Part shown: positions 1-8,067 of the stretch, piece by piece | Position numbering within the stretch: the stretch's first letter is position 1 | Layout of the letters: each line of letters begins with the position of its first letter | Assembly (NCBI RefSeq): GCF_000447205.1 | Contig: NZ_AUWY01000058.1 | Coordinates: 1 to 64,000 of the forward strand | Reading direction: 5' to 3' | Length of the DNA stretch: 64,000 nucleotides | Source of the DNA: Sphingobium ummariense RL-3 | GTDB lineage: Bacteria; Pseudomonadota; Alphaproteobacteria; Sphingomonadales; Sphingomonadaceae | Program-made: the position numbers and the translations under genes | Notes under the pieces: generated by a model | Told to the model about the DNA's origin: nothing | What the model saw: only the letters and a program-made list of their open reading frames with translations | Databases searched by the model: none

Positions 1-1
1 G

Positions 2-217
2 CGTGTCCAGGACATGGTTCGGAAGGCTCCCCCTGCAACTTTTATCGTCGGCGCGCCCGCCCAGATTGCGCAGGGGTTACCGGAACAGACTGAGCGGACG
101 CTCGGCCTTGCATATTCTCGCGCCCGGTCTGCTCCGAAAGCCCAACCAGAACGAAACGGCCTCGGCATTCAAGCGGCTGGCATGACTATCATGCTCTCGC
201 GACCGGAGCCAGTTTGA
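2..217 (+). CDS. C-terminal fragment of an unidentified protein
   Basis: An open frame runs in from the left edge of the window and stops with TGA at 215-217, giving 71 residues that end in SRPEPV. It has no convincing start inside the window, so if real it is the tail of a gene that begins upstream. Third-position GC is moderately high but lower than in neighbouring genes. I recognise no domain. It could be non-coding; the frame at 3-185 is a weaker alternative. Confidence 0.35.
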   Translation, partial: RVQDMVRKAPPATFIVGAPAQIAQGLPEQTERTLGLAYSRARSAPKAQPERNGLGIQAAGMTIMLSRPEPV

Positions 218-322
218 ACTGCGGCGCAATGAACGGGGTGTGCGTGTCGGCCGGTGGTTGCCCGCCGATCTCTTTCCACCAGCGTTAAATGCCTATTAAG
301 TGCGGGATATTAGGTAAATCAT

Positions 323-1312
323 ATGGCGGGAAAGGCAGCTGGCAGACTTCCGGGTTTGGATACCCTGCGCGGCATAGCCGCTGCCAGCGTCATGATCTTC
401 CACGCCACTGTCGTCTACGACCACGGATTTGGCGTGGGCAAGGCTTATCTCGCCGTGGATTTCTTCTTCGCTCTTTCGGGCTATGTCATGGCGCGCACCT
501 ACGAAACACGCTTTGCCGCTGGCATGAGCTGGAGCGTATTCCTCGACGCTCGTCTGTCCCGGCTGTACCCCGCCATGGTCATCGGTGGCGCTTTCGGCCT
601 CATCCTGCTGCGGCAGACGATGCCGGACATCTGGATCGAGATAGCCATCTTGAACATGCTGATGGTGCCGGTTCTTGCGGGGCAGAATGCGTTTCCGCTC
701 AACATCGCGGCCTGGTCGATCCTGTTTGAACTCATCGCGAATCTGCTGCATCATCTTGTCTTTCGCCGGACGCGCACATCTACGTTGGTCAAGGCGCTCT
801 TCCCGCTGGGCGCCATATTGGCCATGATCGCGCTGCCGCGGGGCATTGATGTGGGGTCGACGCCCAAAACGTTGATGGACGCCCTTCCGCGCGTCTTGTT
901 CAGTTATACCCTCGGTATCGTGCTCTGGCGCTGGTTGGGCGACAAAGCGCCGTTCTGGCTGCCCCAATGGCTGACGTTCGCCGCTCTGCCAGCCTATTTC
1001 GCTGGCATCTGGGCGCTGGATGTCGAGAGCGGATGGGCCGACCTCCTTTTCATATTCCTGATCAGCCCGCTGGTGCTCAGCGCGGGCCTGTCCGCTGCGG
1101 GCGGACGGTTGGGCGAGTATTTGGGGGCCTTATCCTTTCCGCTCTACGCGATACAGTTCCCCGTGCTTCAGTTGCTGCATCGGTGGGGTTATTCCGTGGC
1201 GGCGGGGGTCGCGCTGTGCGTCCTGATAGCAATTGGCGTGACGGCGGCGCTGGCGACGACCAGGCGCCTCGGCGGGTGGTTCGGTCCAAGGCTGGCGACA
1301 GCGGCCAAGTAG
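323..1312 (+). CDS. Acyltransferase family 3 (OafA/YrhL-like) membrane protein
   Basis: A 329-residue polytopic inner-membrane protein of the acyltransferase 3 family, which transfers acyl groups such as acetyl from the cytoplasm to sugars of surface polysaccharides. The family's early R-x10-H signature is present (R16 in TLRG, H27 in MIFHA), followed by FFFALSGY at 47-54, and hydrophobic helices run through the rest. The length is near the usual 330-400. An AGGT lies 8 bases before the ATG at 323. The substrate cannot be read from the sequence; the only upstream gene is an unidentified fragment. The gene appears to be transcribed alone. Confidence 0.85.
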   Translation: MAGKAAGRLPGLDTLRGIAAASVMIFHATVVYDHGFGVGKAYLAVDFFFALSGYVMARTYETRFAAGMSWSVFLDARLSRLYPAMVIGGAFGLILLRQTMPDIWIEIAILNMLMVPVLAGQNAFPLNIAAWSILFELIANLLHHLVFRRTRTSTLVKALFPLGAILAMIALPRGIDVGSTPKTLMDALPRVLFSYTLGIVLWRWLGDKAPFWLPQWLTFAALPAYFAGIWALDVESGWADLLFIFLISPLVLSAGLSAAGGRLGEYLGALSFPLYAIQFPVLQLLHRWGYSVAAGVALCVLIAIGVTAALATTRRLGGWFGPRLATAAK

Positions 1313-1465
1313 GACGTGCCCCTGCCACTTCAAGCTGGCGGCGATTCGATTGTCGTCGCTTGCGCTTTCCGGTGCTTTCCCCTAAGGGCGCTCCCAGAAT
1401 AGGGCGGCGTGCCGTTCGACTCTGACGACTCCAGGACGCCCAGGTGGGGCATCGGATGGACGCTG

Positions 1466-1495
1466 GCCGGCGAGGTTTCGCCCGCCGGCGGTTTT
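1466..1495 (+). terminator. Possible rho-independent terminator
   Basis: Inverted arms GCCGGCG (1466-1472) and CGCCGGC (1483-1489) are followed by GGTTTTG. The hairpin lies about 150 bases after the acyltransferase stop and 60 bases before ffh, so it could end acyltransferase transcription. The T run is short. The rest of the 1313-1554 gap shows no supported gene. Confidence 0.4.
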
Positions 1496-1554
1496 GTCGT
1501 TTGGGGATACGAGTGTTTTCAGCGGGGCATGACGCTCCGGTTTAGAGGTGTTCG

Positions 1555-3033
1555 ATGTTCGATTCGCTAAGCGATCGTCTGGGCGGGGTGTTCGACAAGC
1601 TGCGGGGGCGCGGTGCACTCACGGAGGATGACGTCCGCGCCGCGATGCGCGAGGTGCGAGTCGCGCTGCTGGAGGCCGACGTGGCGCTGCCGGTCGTCCG
1701 CCAGTTCGTCGACCAGGCGACCGAGCGTGCGGTGGGCAGCGACGTGCTGCGCTCCGTCACGCCGGGCCAGATGGTCGTCAAGATCGTCTCCGACACGCTG
1801 ACCGAGACGCTGGGTTCCGAAACCAGCGACCTGCTGATCGACGTCACCCCGCCCGCCGTCATCATGATGGTCGGCCTGCAGGGGTCGGGCAAGACGACCT
1901 CCACCGCCAAGATCGCCAAGCGCCTGAAGGACAAGGAGCGCAAGAAGGTGCTGATGGCGTCGCTCGACGTCCAGCGCCCCGCCGCGCAGGAACAGCTTGC
2001 TGTGCTCGGCACCCAGGCCGATGTGGCAACCCTGCCGATCGTGGCCGGGCAGCAGCCGGTCGACATCGCCCGCCGCGCGCTCCAGTCGGCGAAGCTCCAG
2101 GGCTTCGACGTGGTGATGCTCGACACCGCCGGCCGCCTCCATGTCGACCAGGCGCTGATGGACGAGATGAAGGCCGTGGCCGACGTCGCCGATCCGGCGG
2201 AGATCCTGCTGGTGGTCGACTCGCTGACCGGCCAGGACGCGGTCAACGTCGCGACCAGCTTCTCGGCGCAGGTGCCGCTGACCGGCGTGGTGCTGACCCG
2301 CATGGACGGCGACGCACGGGGCGGCGCGGCGCTCTCGATGCGCGCCGTCACCGGCCGGCCGATCAAGTTCGCCGGCACCGGCGAAAAGCTCGACGCGATC
2401 GAGCCCTTCCACCCCGCACGCGTGGCGCAGCGCATCCTGGGCATGGGCGACGTCGTCTCGCTGGTCGAGAAGGCGGCCGAGGCGATCGACGCGGAGGAAG
2501 CCGACAAGCTCGCCAAGAAGATGGCGAAGGGCCAGTTCGACATGAACGACCTGCGCGCGCAGCTCAATCAGATGCGCCGCATGGGCGGGCTGGGCGTGCT
2601 CGCCGGCATGATCCCCGGCCTCAAGAAGGCCCAGGCGGCGATGGCGAACAGCGGTGCCAACGACAAGACCCTGCTCCACCTCGATGCCATGATCGGCTCG
2701 ATGACGCCCAAGGAGCGGGAGAAGCCCGCGCTGATCAACGCCAAGCGCAAGATCCGCATCGCCAAGGGTTCCGGCACCACGGTGCAGGACGTCAACCGCC
2801 TCCTGAAGATGCACCAGGAGATGGAGACGGCCATGAAGAAGATCCGCAAGATGGGCGGCCTCAAGGGGCTGGCCAAGATGTTCGGCGGTGGCGGGATGGG
2901 CGGCCTGGGCGGCGCCGGCGGAGCGGGCGGCCCCGGCGGCGCGCCCGACTTGGGCGGCGGCCTCGGCGGGCTTCCGGGACTGGGCAACATGCCCAACCTG
3001 CCGCCCGGCTTTCAGAATTTCATGAAGAAGTGA
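1555..3033 (+). CDS. ffh: Signal recognition particle protein Ffh
   Basis: Ffh is the SRP54-type GTPase. It binds 4.5S RNA and signal sequences of nascent inner-membrane proteins and docks with FtsY. The 492-residue product shows the N domain, the G domain with P-loop GLQGSGKTT (108-116), DTAGR near 190 and TRMDGD near 248, then the methionine-rich M domain from about 300, including the [15 protein letters not shown] segment typical of the RNA-binding part. The last 50 residues are glycine-rich ([14 protein letters not shown]), a common low-complexity tail in this class. The start ATG at 1555 opens directly on the family N terminus (MFDSLSDRL). It lies upstream of rpsP, an order often seen in alphaproteobacteria. 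Confidence 0.98.
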   Translation: MFDSLSDRLGGVFDKLRGRGALTEDDVRAAMREVRVALLEADVALPVVRQFVDQATERAVGSDVLRSVTPGQMVVKIVSDTLTETLGSETSDLLIDVTPPAVIMMVGLQGSGKTTSTAKIAKRLKDKERKKVLMASLDVQRPAAQEQLAVLGTQADVATLPIVAGQQPVDIARRALQSAKLQGFDVVMLDTAGRLHVDQALMDEMKAVADVADPAEILLVVDSLTGQDAVNVATSFSAQVPLTGVVLTRMDGDARGGAALSMRAVTGRPIKFAGTGEKLDAIEPFHPARVAQRILGMGDVVSLVEKAAEAIDAEEADKLAKKMAKGQFDMNDLRAQLNQMRRMGGLGVLAGMIPGLKKAQAAMANSGANDKTLLHLDAMIGSMTPKEREKPALINAKRKIRIAKGSGTTVQDVNRLLKMHQEMETAMKKIRKMGGLKGLAKMFGGGGMGGLGGAGGAGGPGGAPDLGGGLGGLPGLGNMPNLPPGFQNFMKK

Positions 3034-3040
3034 AGCAACC

Positions 3041-3116
3041 CCGTCATCCCAGCGAAAGCTGGGATCCCACTTCTTCAAAAGGGGAAGGGAGATCCCAGCT
3101 TTCGCTGGGATGACGG
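3041..3116. repeat. REP-like palindrome, two inverted copies
   Basis: Two copies of a CCGTCATCCCAGC-type palindrome face each other between ffh and rpsP. In copy A the arms ATCCCAGC (3046-3053) and GCTGGGAT (3058-3065) enclose GAAA. In copy B the arms 3092-3099 and 3104-3111 enclose TTTC and are followed by GACGG. Copy A begins CCGTCATCCC and copy B ends GGGATGACGG, so the pair forms one larger inverted repeat. A third, perfect copy lies at 52978-53006. This is the layout of REP-type intergenic repeats; transcribed, it would form strong stem-loops between the two genes. Confidence 0.8.
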
Positions 3117-3166
3117 AACAGGATCAACGGTTAAGCAAGTTAGTCAGAAAGGTAAGGTCAGGTTTT

Positions 3167-3613
3167 ATGGCAACGTCCATCCGTCTCTCGCGCGGCGGTT
3201 CCAAGAAGCGCCCCTATTACAAGATCGTGGTGGCCGACAGCCGCTCGCCCCGCGACGGCGCGTTCATCGAGCGCATCGGCAGCTTCAACCCGCTGCTCGC
3301 CAAGGATGACGAGAAGCGCGTCGTGCTGAACGTCGAGCGCGCGAAGCACTGGGTCGAGGTCGGCGCGCAGCCGACCGACCGCGTCGCCCGCTTCCTCGAC
3401 GCCGCCGGCGTGAAGGAGCGCGCCGCCCGCAACAACCCGCAGAAGGGCGAGCCCGGCAAGAAGGCCAAGGAGCGCGCTGAAGACCGCGCGGCCAAGCTGG
3501 CCGAGGCCGAAGAGGCCCGCAAGGCCGCCGAGGAAGCCGCCAAGGCTCCGGCTGAGGCCCCTGCCGAAGAGGCTCCCGCCGAGGAAGCCGCTGCCGAGCA
3601 GGCCGAGGGCTGA
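3167..3613 (+). CDS. rpsP: 30S ribosomal protein S16
   Basis: S16 is a small-subunit assembly protein. The 148-residue product begins [16 protein letters not shown] with the classic [15 protein letters not shown] and GSFNPL segments. The conserved S16 core ends near residue 85. The remaining 60 residues are a lysine-, alanine- and glutamate-rich tail ([17 protein letters not shown] at the end), as in many alphaproteobacteria. I chose ATG 3167 rather than the upstream frame extension because it matches the family N terminus and follows GGTAAGGTCAGG. It is the first gene of the rpsP-rimM-trmD-rplS set, which here is split after rimM. Confidence 0.98.
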   Translation: MATSIRLSRGGSKKRPYYKIVVADSRSPRDGAFIERIGSFNPLLAKDDEKRVVLNVERAKHWVEVGAQPTDRVARFLDAAGVKERAARNNPQKGEPGKKAKERAEDRAAKLAEAEEARKAAEEAAKAPAEAPAEEAPAEEAAAEQAEG

Positions 3614-3618
3614 GCGAC

Positions 3619-4098
3619 TTGACCGACAAGCCCGTCACTCTCGCCGTCATCGTCGGCGCGCATGGAGTGACGGGCGAAGTCCGTCTGAAGCTTTTTGGCG
3701 AAGGGGTAGAGAGCCTCAAACGCTATACGGGTTTCACGGTGGCGGGGCGCAGCCTGACTTTGAAGTCGGTGCGTCCCGGCCCCAATGGCGCGGTTGCGCG
3801 CTTCGCCGAGATCGGCGACCGCAGCGCCGCCGAAGCGCTGCGCGGCACGGAACTCACCGTCCCGCGATCCGCCCTGCCGCCGCTGGCGGAGGGCGAATAT
3901 TATCATGCCGACCTCATTGGCCTGCCCTGCACGTCGAGCGAGGGCGAGGCGCTGGGCGCGATCGTCGCGGTCGAGAATTTCGGCGCGGGCGACATCGTCG
4001 AGGTCGAGCGCCCGACCGGCAAGCGCTTCATGGCCCCCATGCATGCCGTGACGCTGGAGGACGACCGCGCCGTCATTGACTCGGTCTTCGCGCAATAG
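3619..4098 (+). CDS. rimM: 16S rRNA processing protein RimM
   Basis: RimM is a 30S maturation factor that binds S19 and helps form the head of the small subunit. The 159-residue product has the N-terminal RimM barrel (VGAHGVTGEVRLKLF near 13-27) and the C-terminal PRC-barrel (YYHADLIGLP, then FGAGDIVEVE). The start is a TTG at 3619, five bases after the rpsP stop; no ATG fits the family N terminus, and the tight spacing supports translational coupling. The next gene is not trmD, as would be usual, but a toxin-antitoxin pair. Confidence 0.95.
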   Translation: MTDKPVTLAVIVGAHGVTGEVRLKLFGEGVESLKRYTGFTVAGRSLTLKSVRPGPNGAVARFAEIGDRSAAEALRGTELTVPRSALPPLAEGEYYHADLIGLPCTSSEGEALGAIVAVENFGAGDIVEVERPTGKRFMAPMHAVTLEDDRAVIDSVFAQ

Positions 4099-4118
4099 TA
4101 TATACATCCCGTATATAC
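4098..4118 (+). promoter_or_regulatory. Probable vapBC autoregulatory operator
   Basis: Two identical GTATATAC octamers, each a perfect palindrome, lie at 4098-4105 and 4111-4118, with starts 13 bases apart. They begin on the last base of the rimM stop codon and end 10 bases before the antitoxin ATG. Paired palindromes at this position are typical binding sites for AbrB-fold antitoxins acting as repressors of their own operon. The TATA-rich units could also serve as a -10 element. Confidence 0.6.
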
Positions 4119-4128
4119 GGGAGCCGCC

Positions 4129-4416
4129 ATGAGCGAGGAGTATAGGGCCAAGGTCTTCAAGTCGGGCAACAGCCTGGCTCTGCGCCTGCCCAAGGCGCTC
4201 GGCCTGAAGGAAGGCATGGAGATGACCGTGCGCGAGGAGCATGGCAGGTACATGTTCGAGCCTGCCGACCTTGCCCCGCGCAAGATCGACCTGACCGGGA
4301 TTGTCGGCTCGATGCCCTGGCTCAAGCCGCTGACGCGGGAAGAACGCGATTTCGACGACAGCCCGCGCGATTGGCATCTGCTGGACGGATCGTCGCCGGA
4401 CAACGACCGGCCCTGA
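4129..4416 (+). CDS. AbrB/MazE-fold antitoxin (VapB family)
   Basis: A 95-residue protein whose first 45 residues form a SpoVT/AbrB-type swapped-hairpin DNA-binding domain (AKVFKSGNSLALRLPKAL, then GMEMTVREE). In this family the N terminus represses the operon and the C-terminal tail wraps and inhibits the PIN toxin. The C-terminal half is proline- and aspartate-rich, consistent with such a tail. It is followed six bases later by the PIN-domain gene and preceded by paired palindromes, so the three together make a complete TA locus. The precise VapB subfamily is not assigned. Confidence 0.85.
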   Translation: MSEEYRAKVFKSGNSLALRLPKALGLKEGMEMTVREEHGRYMFEPADLAPRKIDLTGIVGSMPWLKPLTREERDFDDSPRDWHLLDGSSPDNDRP

Positions 4417-4422
4417 TCGCCA

Positions 4423-4797
4423 GTGCGCTATCTGCTCGATACCAATTGCTGCATCTACCTGTTCTCCGGCACGCATCGCGGGTTGATCCGCCGCGTGTCG
4501 GAGACGTCTCAAGGCGAGATCGCCCTGTCGGCGATTACCTATGCCGAACTGATACTGGGCAGCAATCGGGGGAGGCAGCCGGACCGCGGTGCATTGCAAC
4601 TACTGGTTGCGCAAATGCCTGTCCTGCCGTTCGATGATGCCGCGGCCGACATGTACGGCAGCCTGCCCATCAAGCGGGGAAGTTTCGACCGGCTCATTGC
4701 GGCACACGCCCTGTCGCTCGATCTGACATTCGTGACGCACAATGTCGCCGATTTCGACGATGTCCCGGATTTGAAGGTGGAGGATTGGACGATATGA
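4423..4797 (+). CDS. PIN-domain ribonuclease toxin (VapC family)
   Basis: A 124-residue PIN-domain protein. VapC toxins are Mg-dependent endoribonucleases that cut tRNA or rRNA until bound by VapB. The acidic active-site residues appear in order: D6 in YLLDTN, a glutamate in TYAELILG, and the aspartates of GSFDRLIAAHAL and THNVADFDDV. The start is GTG at 4423, which gives the standard MRYLLDTN opening. The stop overlaps the serine-hydrolase ATG (ATGA at 4794-4797). The catalytic set is intact, so the toxin is probably functional. Confidence 0.88.
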   Translation: MRYLLDTNCCIYLFSGTHRGLIRRVSETSQGEIALSAITYAELILGSNRGRQPDRGALQLLVAQMPVLPFDDAAADMYGSLPIKRGSFDRLIAAHALSLDLTFVTHNVADFDDVPDLKVEDWTI

Positions 4798-6290
4798 TGC
4801 GCCTGGTCGCTATCCTGCTACTGTTCCTTGCAGCCCCCGCCGCCCATGCTGCCGACGAGAAGAAGATCGCCGCTGCCATCCCGGCGATCGACCGCCTCTT
4901 TTCCGACTTTCAGGTCGAAAGCCACACCCCCGGCCTGGTCTATGGCATCGTCGCCAATGGACGGCTCGTCCATGTGAAGGGCTTCGGCGTGCAGGATCTG
5001 GTCCACAGCCGTCCGGTCACGCCCGACAGCCTGTTCCGCATCGCGTCCATGACCAAGGCGTTCACCGCGCTGTCGATCCTGAAACTGCGGGAAGAGGGCC
5101 GGCTTTCGCTCGACGACCTCGCCGAAAAATATGTGCCGGAAATGCGCGGCTGGACCTATCCGACGAAGGACAGCCCGCGCATCCGCATCCGCGACCTGCT
5201 GACCCACAGCGCCGGCTTGGTCGACGACAATCCCTGGGGCGACCGCCAGACGCCGCTGCCCGACGCCGACTTCACGAAGATGCTGGCGCAGGGCGTTCCG
5301 CTGAGCGCCGCCCCGGCGACCCATTATGAATATTCCAACTTCGGCTATGCCGTGCTCGGCCGGATCATCGCCAACGTCTCGGGCATGCCCTACCGCAGCT
5401 ATGTCGAGCGCAACCTGCTCGGTCCGCTGGGCATGGCGTCGAGCGGCTATCAGGTGTCCGAATGGCCGGTCGAGCGGCGCGCTATCGGCTATCGCTGGGA
5501 GGACGGGCGGTGGAAGGTCGAGCCGACCATGGCCGACGGCGCCTTCGGGGCGATGGGCGGCCTCCAGACCAGCGCCAGCGATTACGCGCGATGGATCGCC
5601 TTCCTGCTGTCCGCCTGGCCGCCGCGCGACGATGCGGAGGCTGGGCCGGTGTCCCGCGCCTCGGTCCGCATGCTGGCGGAGGGAAGCAACTTCGTCGCGC
5701 TCGCCCAGCGCAACGGCAAGAGCGGTCCCGCCGCATGCCGGCAGGCGGCCGCCTACGGCTTCGCGATGCGCGTGGCGCAGGATTGCGACCTCGGCCTTAC
5801 CCTGGCGCATGGCGGCGGCTATCCCGGCTATGGCAGCCATGTGATGCTCATGCCGGACTATGGCGTGGGCATCTTCGTCTTCACCAACCGGACCTATAAT
5901 GGCGGCGCCGGGCCGGCCTGGGACGCGGCCGTCGCGTTGCAACGGGCCGGCGCACTGGTCGCACGGCAGCGGCCGGTGACGCCGCTGCTGGCGGAGGCCT
6001 ATGCCGCGGCCGGGCGCATCTATGCCGCGGGTGACGTCCTTGCGGCGAAGGAAGCGCTGGCGATGAACTTCCTGATGGATCGCGACGCCGATCATTGGGC
6101 GAAGTCCCTCGCCGCGCTCAAGGGGGAGGCGGGTGCCTGCCGCACGGATGGGCCGGTCGAGGCGACCGGCAATCTGTCGGGCCGGTTCACCTGGGATTGC
6201 GACAAGGGCAGGGTGGCGGGCACGCTGCTGCTGGCACCCACAAGGACCGCGCAGATACAGGAACTGAAGCTGGAGATGAAGGCGCCCTGA
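4794..6290 (+). CDS. Exported beta-lactamase-family serine hydrolase
   Basis: A 498-residue protein with a signal peptide (MMRLVAILLLFLAAPAAHA) and a class C beta-lactamase/penicillin-binding-protein fold. The catalytic serine and lysine are in S85-M-T-K88, and the second motif is Y180-S-N. A third, HGGG-type motif occurs in LAHGGGYPGYG. Such proteins are periplasmic esterases or peptidases more often than true beta-lactamases; the substrate is unknown. The last 100 residues form an extra domain. I chose the ATG at 4794, which overlaps the vapC stop, over the TTG at 4785 because it leaves a clean signal peptide. It is part of the insertion separating rimM from trmD. Confidence 0.85.
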   Translation: MMRLVAILLLFLAAPAAHAADEKKIAAAIPAIDRLFSDFQVESHTPGLVYGIVANGRLVHVKGFGVQDLVHSRPVTPDSLFRIASMTKAFTALSILKLREEGRLSLDDLAEKYVPEMRGWTYPTKDSPRIRIRDLLTHSAGLVDDNPWGDRQTPLPDADFTKMLAQGVPLSAAPATHYEYSNFGYAVLGRIIANVSGMPYRSYVERNLLGPLGMASSGYQVSEWPVERRAIGYRWEDGRWKVEPTMADGAFGAMGGLQTSASDYARWIAFLLSAWPPRDDAEAGPVSRASVRMLAEGSNFVALAQRNGKSGPAACRQAAAYGFAMRVAQDCDLGLTLAHGGGYPGYGSHVMLMPDYGVGIFVFTNRTYNGGAGPAWDAAVALQRAGALVARQRPVTPLLAEAYAAAGRIYAAGDVLAAKEALAMNFLMDRDADHWAKSLAALKGEAGACRTDGPVEATGNLSGRFTWDCDKGRVAGTLLLAPTRTAQIQELKLEMKAP

Positions 6291-6336
6291 TCGGCCGGAA
6301 CTGGACGCGGAGGCGCGCTTCGCCTAAGCGCGGCCG

Positions 6337-6618
6337 ATGCCGTTCGTCCCGAAAATCCTGCTTGGCGCCTATCTGCTCTTCCTGGTCGCGGCCGGCTGGC
6401 GCCTGTTCGGGATCGCATGGTCGCGGCGTATCAAGGTGGCGACCGGCCTGTCGCTCGTCGTTCCGCTGCCGCTGCTCTTCCTGCTGCCGGCGCTGCTGCG
6501 TCCGCGCGAACCCTTTGCCGACCTGCTGCTGGCGCTCGGCCTCGCCTTGCTGGTCTGTGGGATGCTCTGCCTCGCCGCCGGCATGGCCATCGCCTGGCTG
6601 CGCGCCCGCCGCGCATGA
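6337..6618 (+). CDS. Small membrane protein, unknown function
   Basis: A 93-residue, strongly hydrophobic product with about three predicted membrane segments ([48 protein letters not shown]) and an arginine-rich end. I recognise no family. Its stop overlaps the trmD start (ATGA at 6615-6618), so it is probably co-translated with trmD although it has no known link to tRNA modification. Confidence 0.65.
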   Translation: MPFVPKILLGAYLLFLVAAGWRLFGIAWSRRIKVATGLSLVVPLPLLFLLPALLRPREPFADLLLALGLALLVCGMLCLAAGMAIAWLRARRA

Positions 6619-7346
6619 CCTTCACCGCCCAGATCCTGACGCTCTATCCGGAGATGTTCCCCGGTCCGCTCGGCCTGTCGCTGGCGGGCCGCGCGCTGGC
6701 GGAGGGGAAATGGGCCTGCGACCCCATCCACATCCGCGACTTCGCGACCGACCGGCACCGCACTGTCGACGACACGCCCGCGGGCGGTGGTGCGGGCATG
6801 GTGCTGCGCGCCGACATCCTCGGGCTGGCGGTCGATCACGCACTGGAGCGCCGCCCCGACCTCCCGGTCCTTGCCATGACGCCGCGCGGCGCGCCGATCA
6901 CCCAGGCGCGCGTGAGGGCGCTCGCGGCGGGGCCGGGCGCGACTATCCTGTGCGGCCGGTTCGAGGGATTCGACGAGCGGATCTTCGACGCTCGCCCGAT
7001 CGAGCCGGTCAGCATGGGCGACATCATCCTGTCGGGCGGCGAAATGGGCGCGCTGATGCTGCTGGACGCTTGCATCCGGCTGCTGCCCGGTGTAATGGGC
7101 GCGCCTTCCAGCGGGGATGATGAGAGCTTCGAAAGCGGCCTTCTCGAATATCCGCACTATACCCGGCCCGTAGAATGGGAAGGGCGCACGATCCCCGAAG
7201 TGTTGCGATCGGGGGATCATGCGAAGATCGCCGCCTGGCGGAAACAAAGGGCGGAGGCAGATACACGGCTAAGGCGGCCGGACCTTTGGGAACGCCATAT
7301 CGGCGTTCGGGACCAGCCGCCCTCTGGCGCGCAACGCGAAGACTAG
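6615..7346 (+). CDS. trmD: tRNA (guanine-N1-)-methyltransferase TrmD
   Basis: TrmD methylates G37 of tRNAs reading CNN codons using S-adenosylmethionine and so prevents +1 frameshifting. The 243-residue product has the SPOUT trefoil-knot motifs [12 protein letters not shown] and [15 protein letters not shown], and upstream [12 protein letters not shown] chose ATG 6615, which gives [15 protein letters not shown] and overlaps the previous stop, over the long N-terminal extension in the same frame. rplS follows 14 bases later, preserving the trmD-rplS half of the usual operon. Confidence 0.97.
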   Translation: MTFTAQILTLYPEMFPGPLGLSLAGRALAEGKWACDPIHIRDFATDRHRTVDDTPAGGGAGMVLRADILGLAVDHALERRPDLPVLAMTPRGAPITQARVRALAAGPGATILCGRFEGFDERIFDARPIEPVSMGDIILSGGEMGALMLLDACIRLLPGVMGAPSSGDDESFESGLLEYPHYTRPVEWEGRTIPEVLRSGDHAKIAAWRKQRAEADTRLRRPDLWERHIGVRDQPPSGAQRED

Positions 7347-7360
7347 GGACTTTGAGTGCA

Positions 7361-7729
7361 ATGAACCTGATCCAGCAGATCGAGGCCGAGAACATCGCGG
7401 CCCTCGCCAGGGACATCCCGGATTTCCGCCCGGGCGATACGCTGCGCGTCGGCGTGAAGGTCGTCGAAGGCGACCGCAGCCGCGTCCAGAACTATGAAGG
7501 CGTGTGCATCGCCCGCTCCAACAAGGGCATGGGCAGCAACTTCACCGTTCGCAAGATTTCGTTCGGCGAGGGCGTGGAGCGCGTGTTCCCCCTCTATTCG
7601 CCGAACATCGATTCGATCACCGTCGTCCGCCGCGGCGTCGTGCGCCGTGCCAAGCTCTATTATCTGCGTGGCCGCACCGGCAAGCGCGCCCGCATCGCCG
7701 AGCGCCGCGACGTCCGCAGCGAGGATTGA
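7361..7729 (+). CDS. rplS: 50S ribosomal protein L19
   Basis: L19 sits at the interface of the ribosomal subunits. The 122-residue product is full length: [31 protein letters not shown]-like [28 protein letters not shown] and the basic end [15 protein letters not shown]. It starts at ATG 7361 and closes the rpsP...rplS operon; a strong hairpin with a T run follows. Confidence 0.98.
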   Translation: MNLIQQIEAENIAALARDIPDFRPGDTLRVGVKVVEGDRSRVQNYEGVCIARSNKGMGSNFTVRKISFGEGVERVFPLYSPNIDSITVVRRGVVRRAKLYYLRGRTGKRARIAERRDVRSED

Positions 7730-7741
7730 TCGTTCGGTAAA

Positions 7742-7804
7742 AACTGTCCTTGACAGTTGTAAAAAAGAGACAGGCGGCGCCCCCTCCGGGTGCCGCCTTT
7801 TTCT
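7742..7804 (+). terminator. Terminator region of the rplS operon
   Basis: A GC-rich hairpin with GGCGGC at 7773-7778 pairing GCCGCC at 7792-7797 is followed by a TTTTTCTTT run, a clear rho-independent terminator. Just before it, AACTGTC (7742-7748) and GACAGTT (7752-7758) form a second perfect inverted repeat followed by an A run. This second repeat might serve a transcript from the other side or be a protein site. Confidence 0.8.
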
Positions 7805-8067
7805 TTGTGTTTCAATGATATGACATCGTTGTCGATCCTCTTTCGCGATGGCGAGGTGCAGGGATTTGTCGACGCGATTCAAAATCCGTTTGCCCCATGG
7901 CGGATTTGTGTCAGCCTTCCGTTTCCAGATGTTACTCGGCAGGGTTCATACTGAAACCGCATGGTTTCGGTGCCGGATATGCATGTGAATTTTCTGGGTG
8001 GCACTGTAAAAAAATAACGAGGATGTCGAAAAAGGCCTCTACAAAAGAAATACTAGGGGGCTTTTTC
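7805..8067 (+). other. Long leader of the TonB receptor gene
   Basis: About 260 bases without a supported gene. It contains the inverted repeat AAATCCG (7882-7888) / CGGATTT (7901-7907) and an imperfect GAAACCG/TGGTTTC repeat near 7950. The receptor's frame stays open upstream to 7897, but that stretch has no family resemblance. I see no clear Fur box or riboswitch. Confidence 0.4.

Noticed and set aside
1567..3078. Minus-strand open frame of 503 codons
   Set aside because: It is antisense to ffh and has no recognisable domain.
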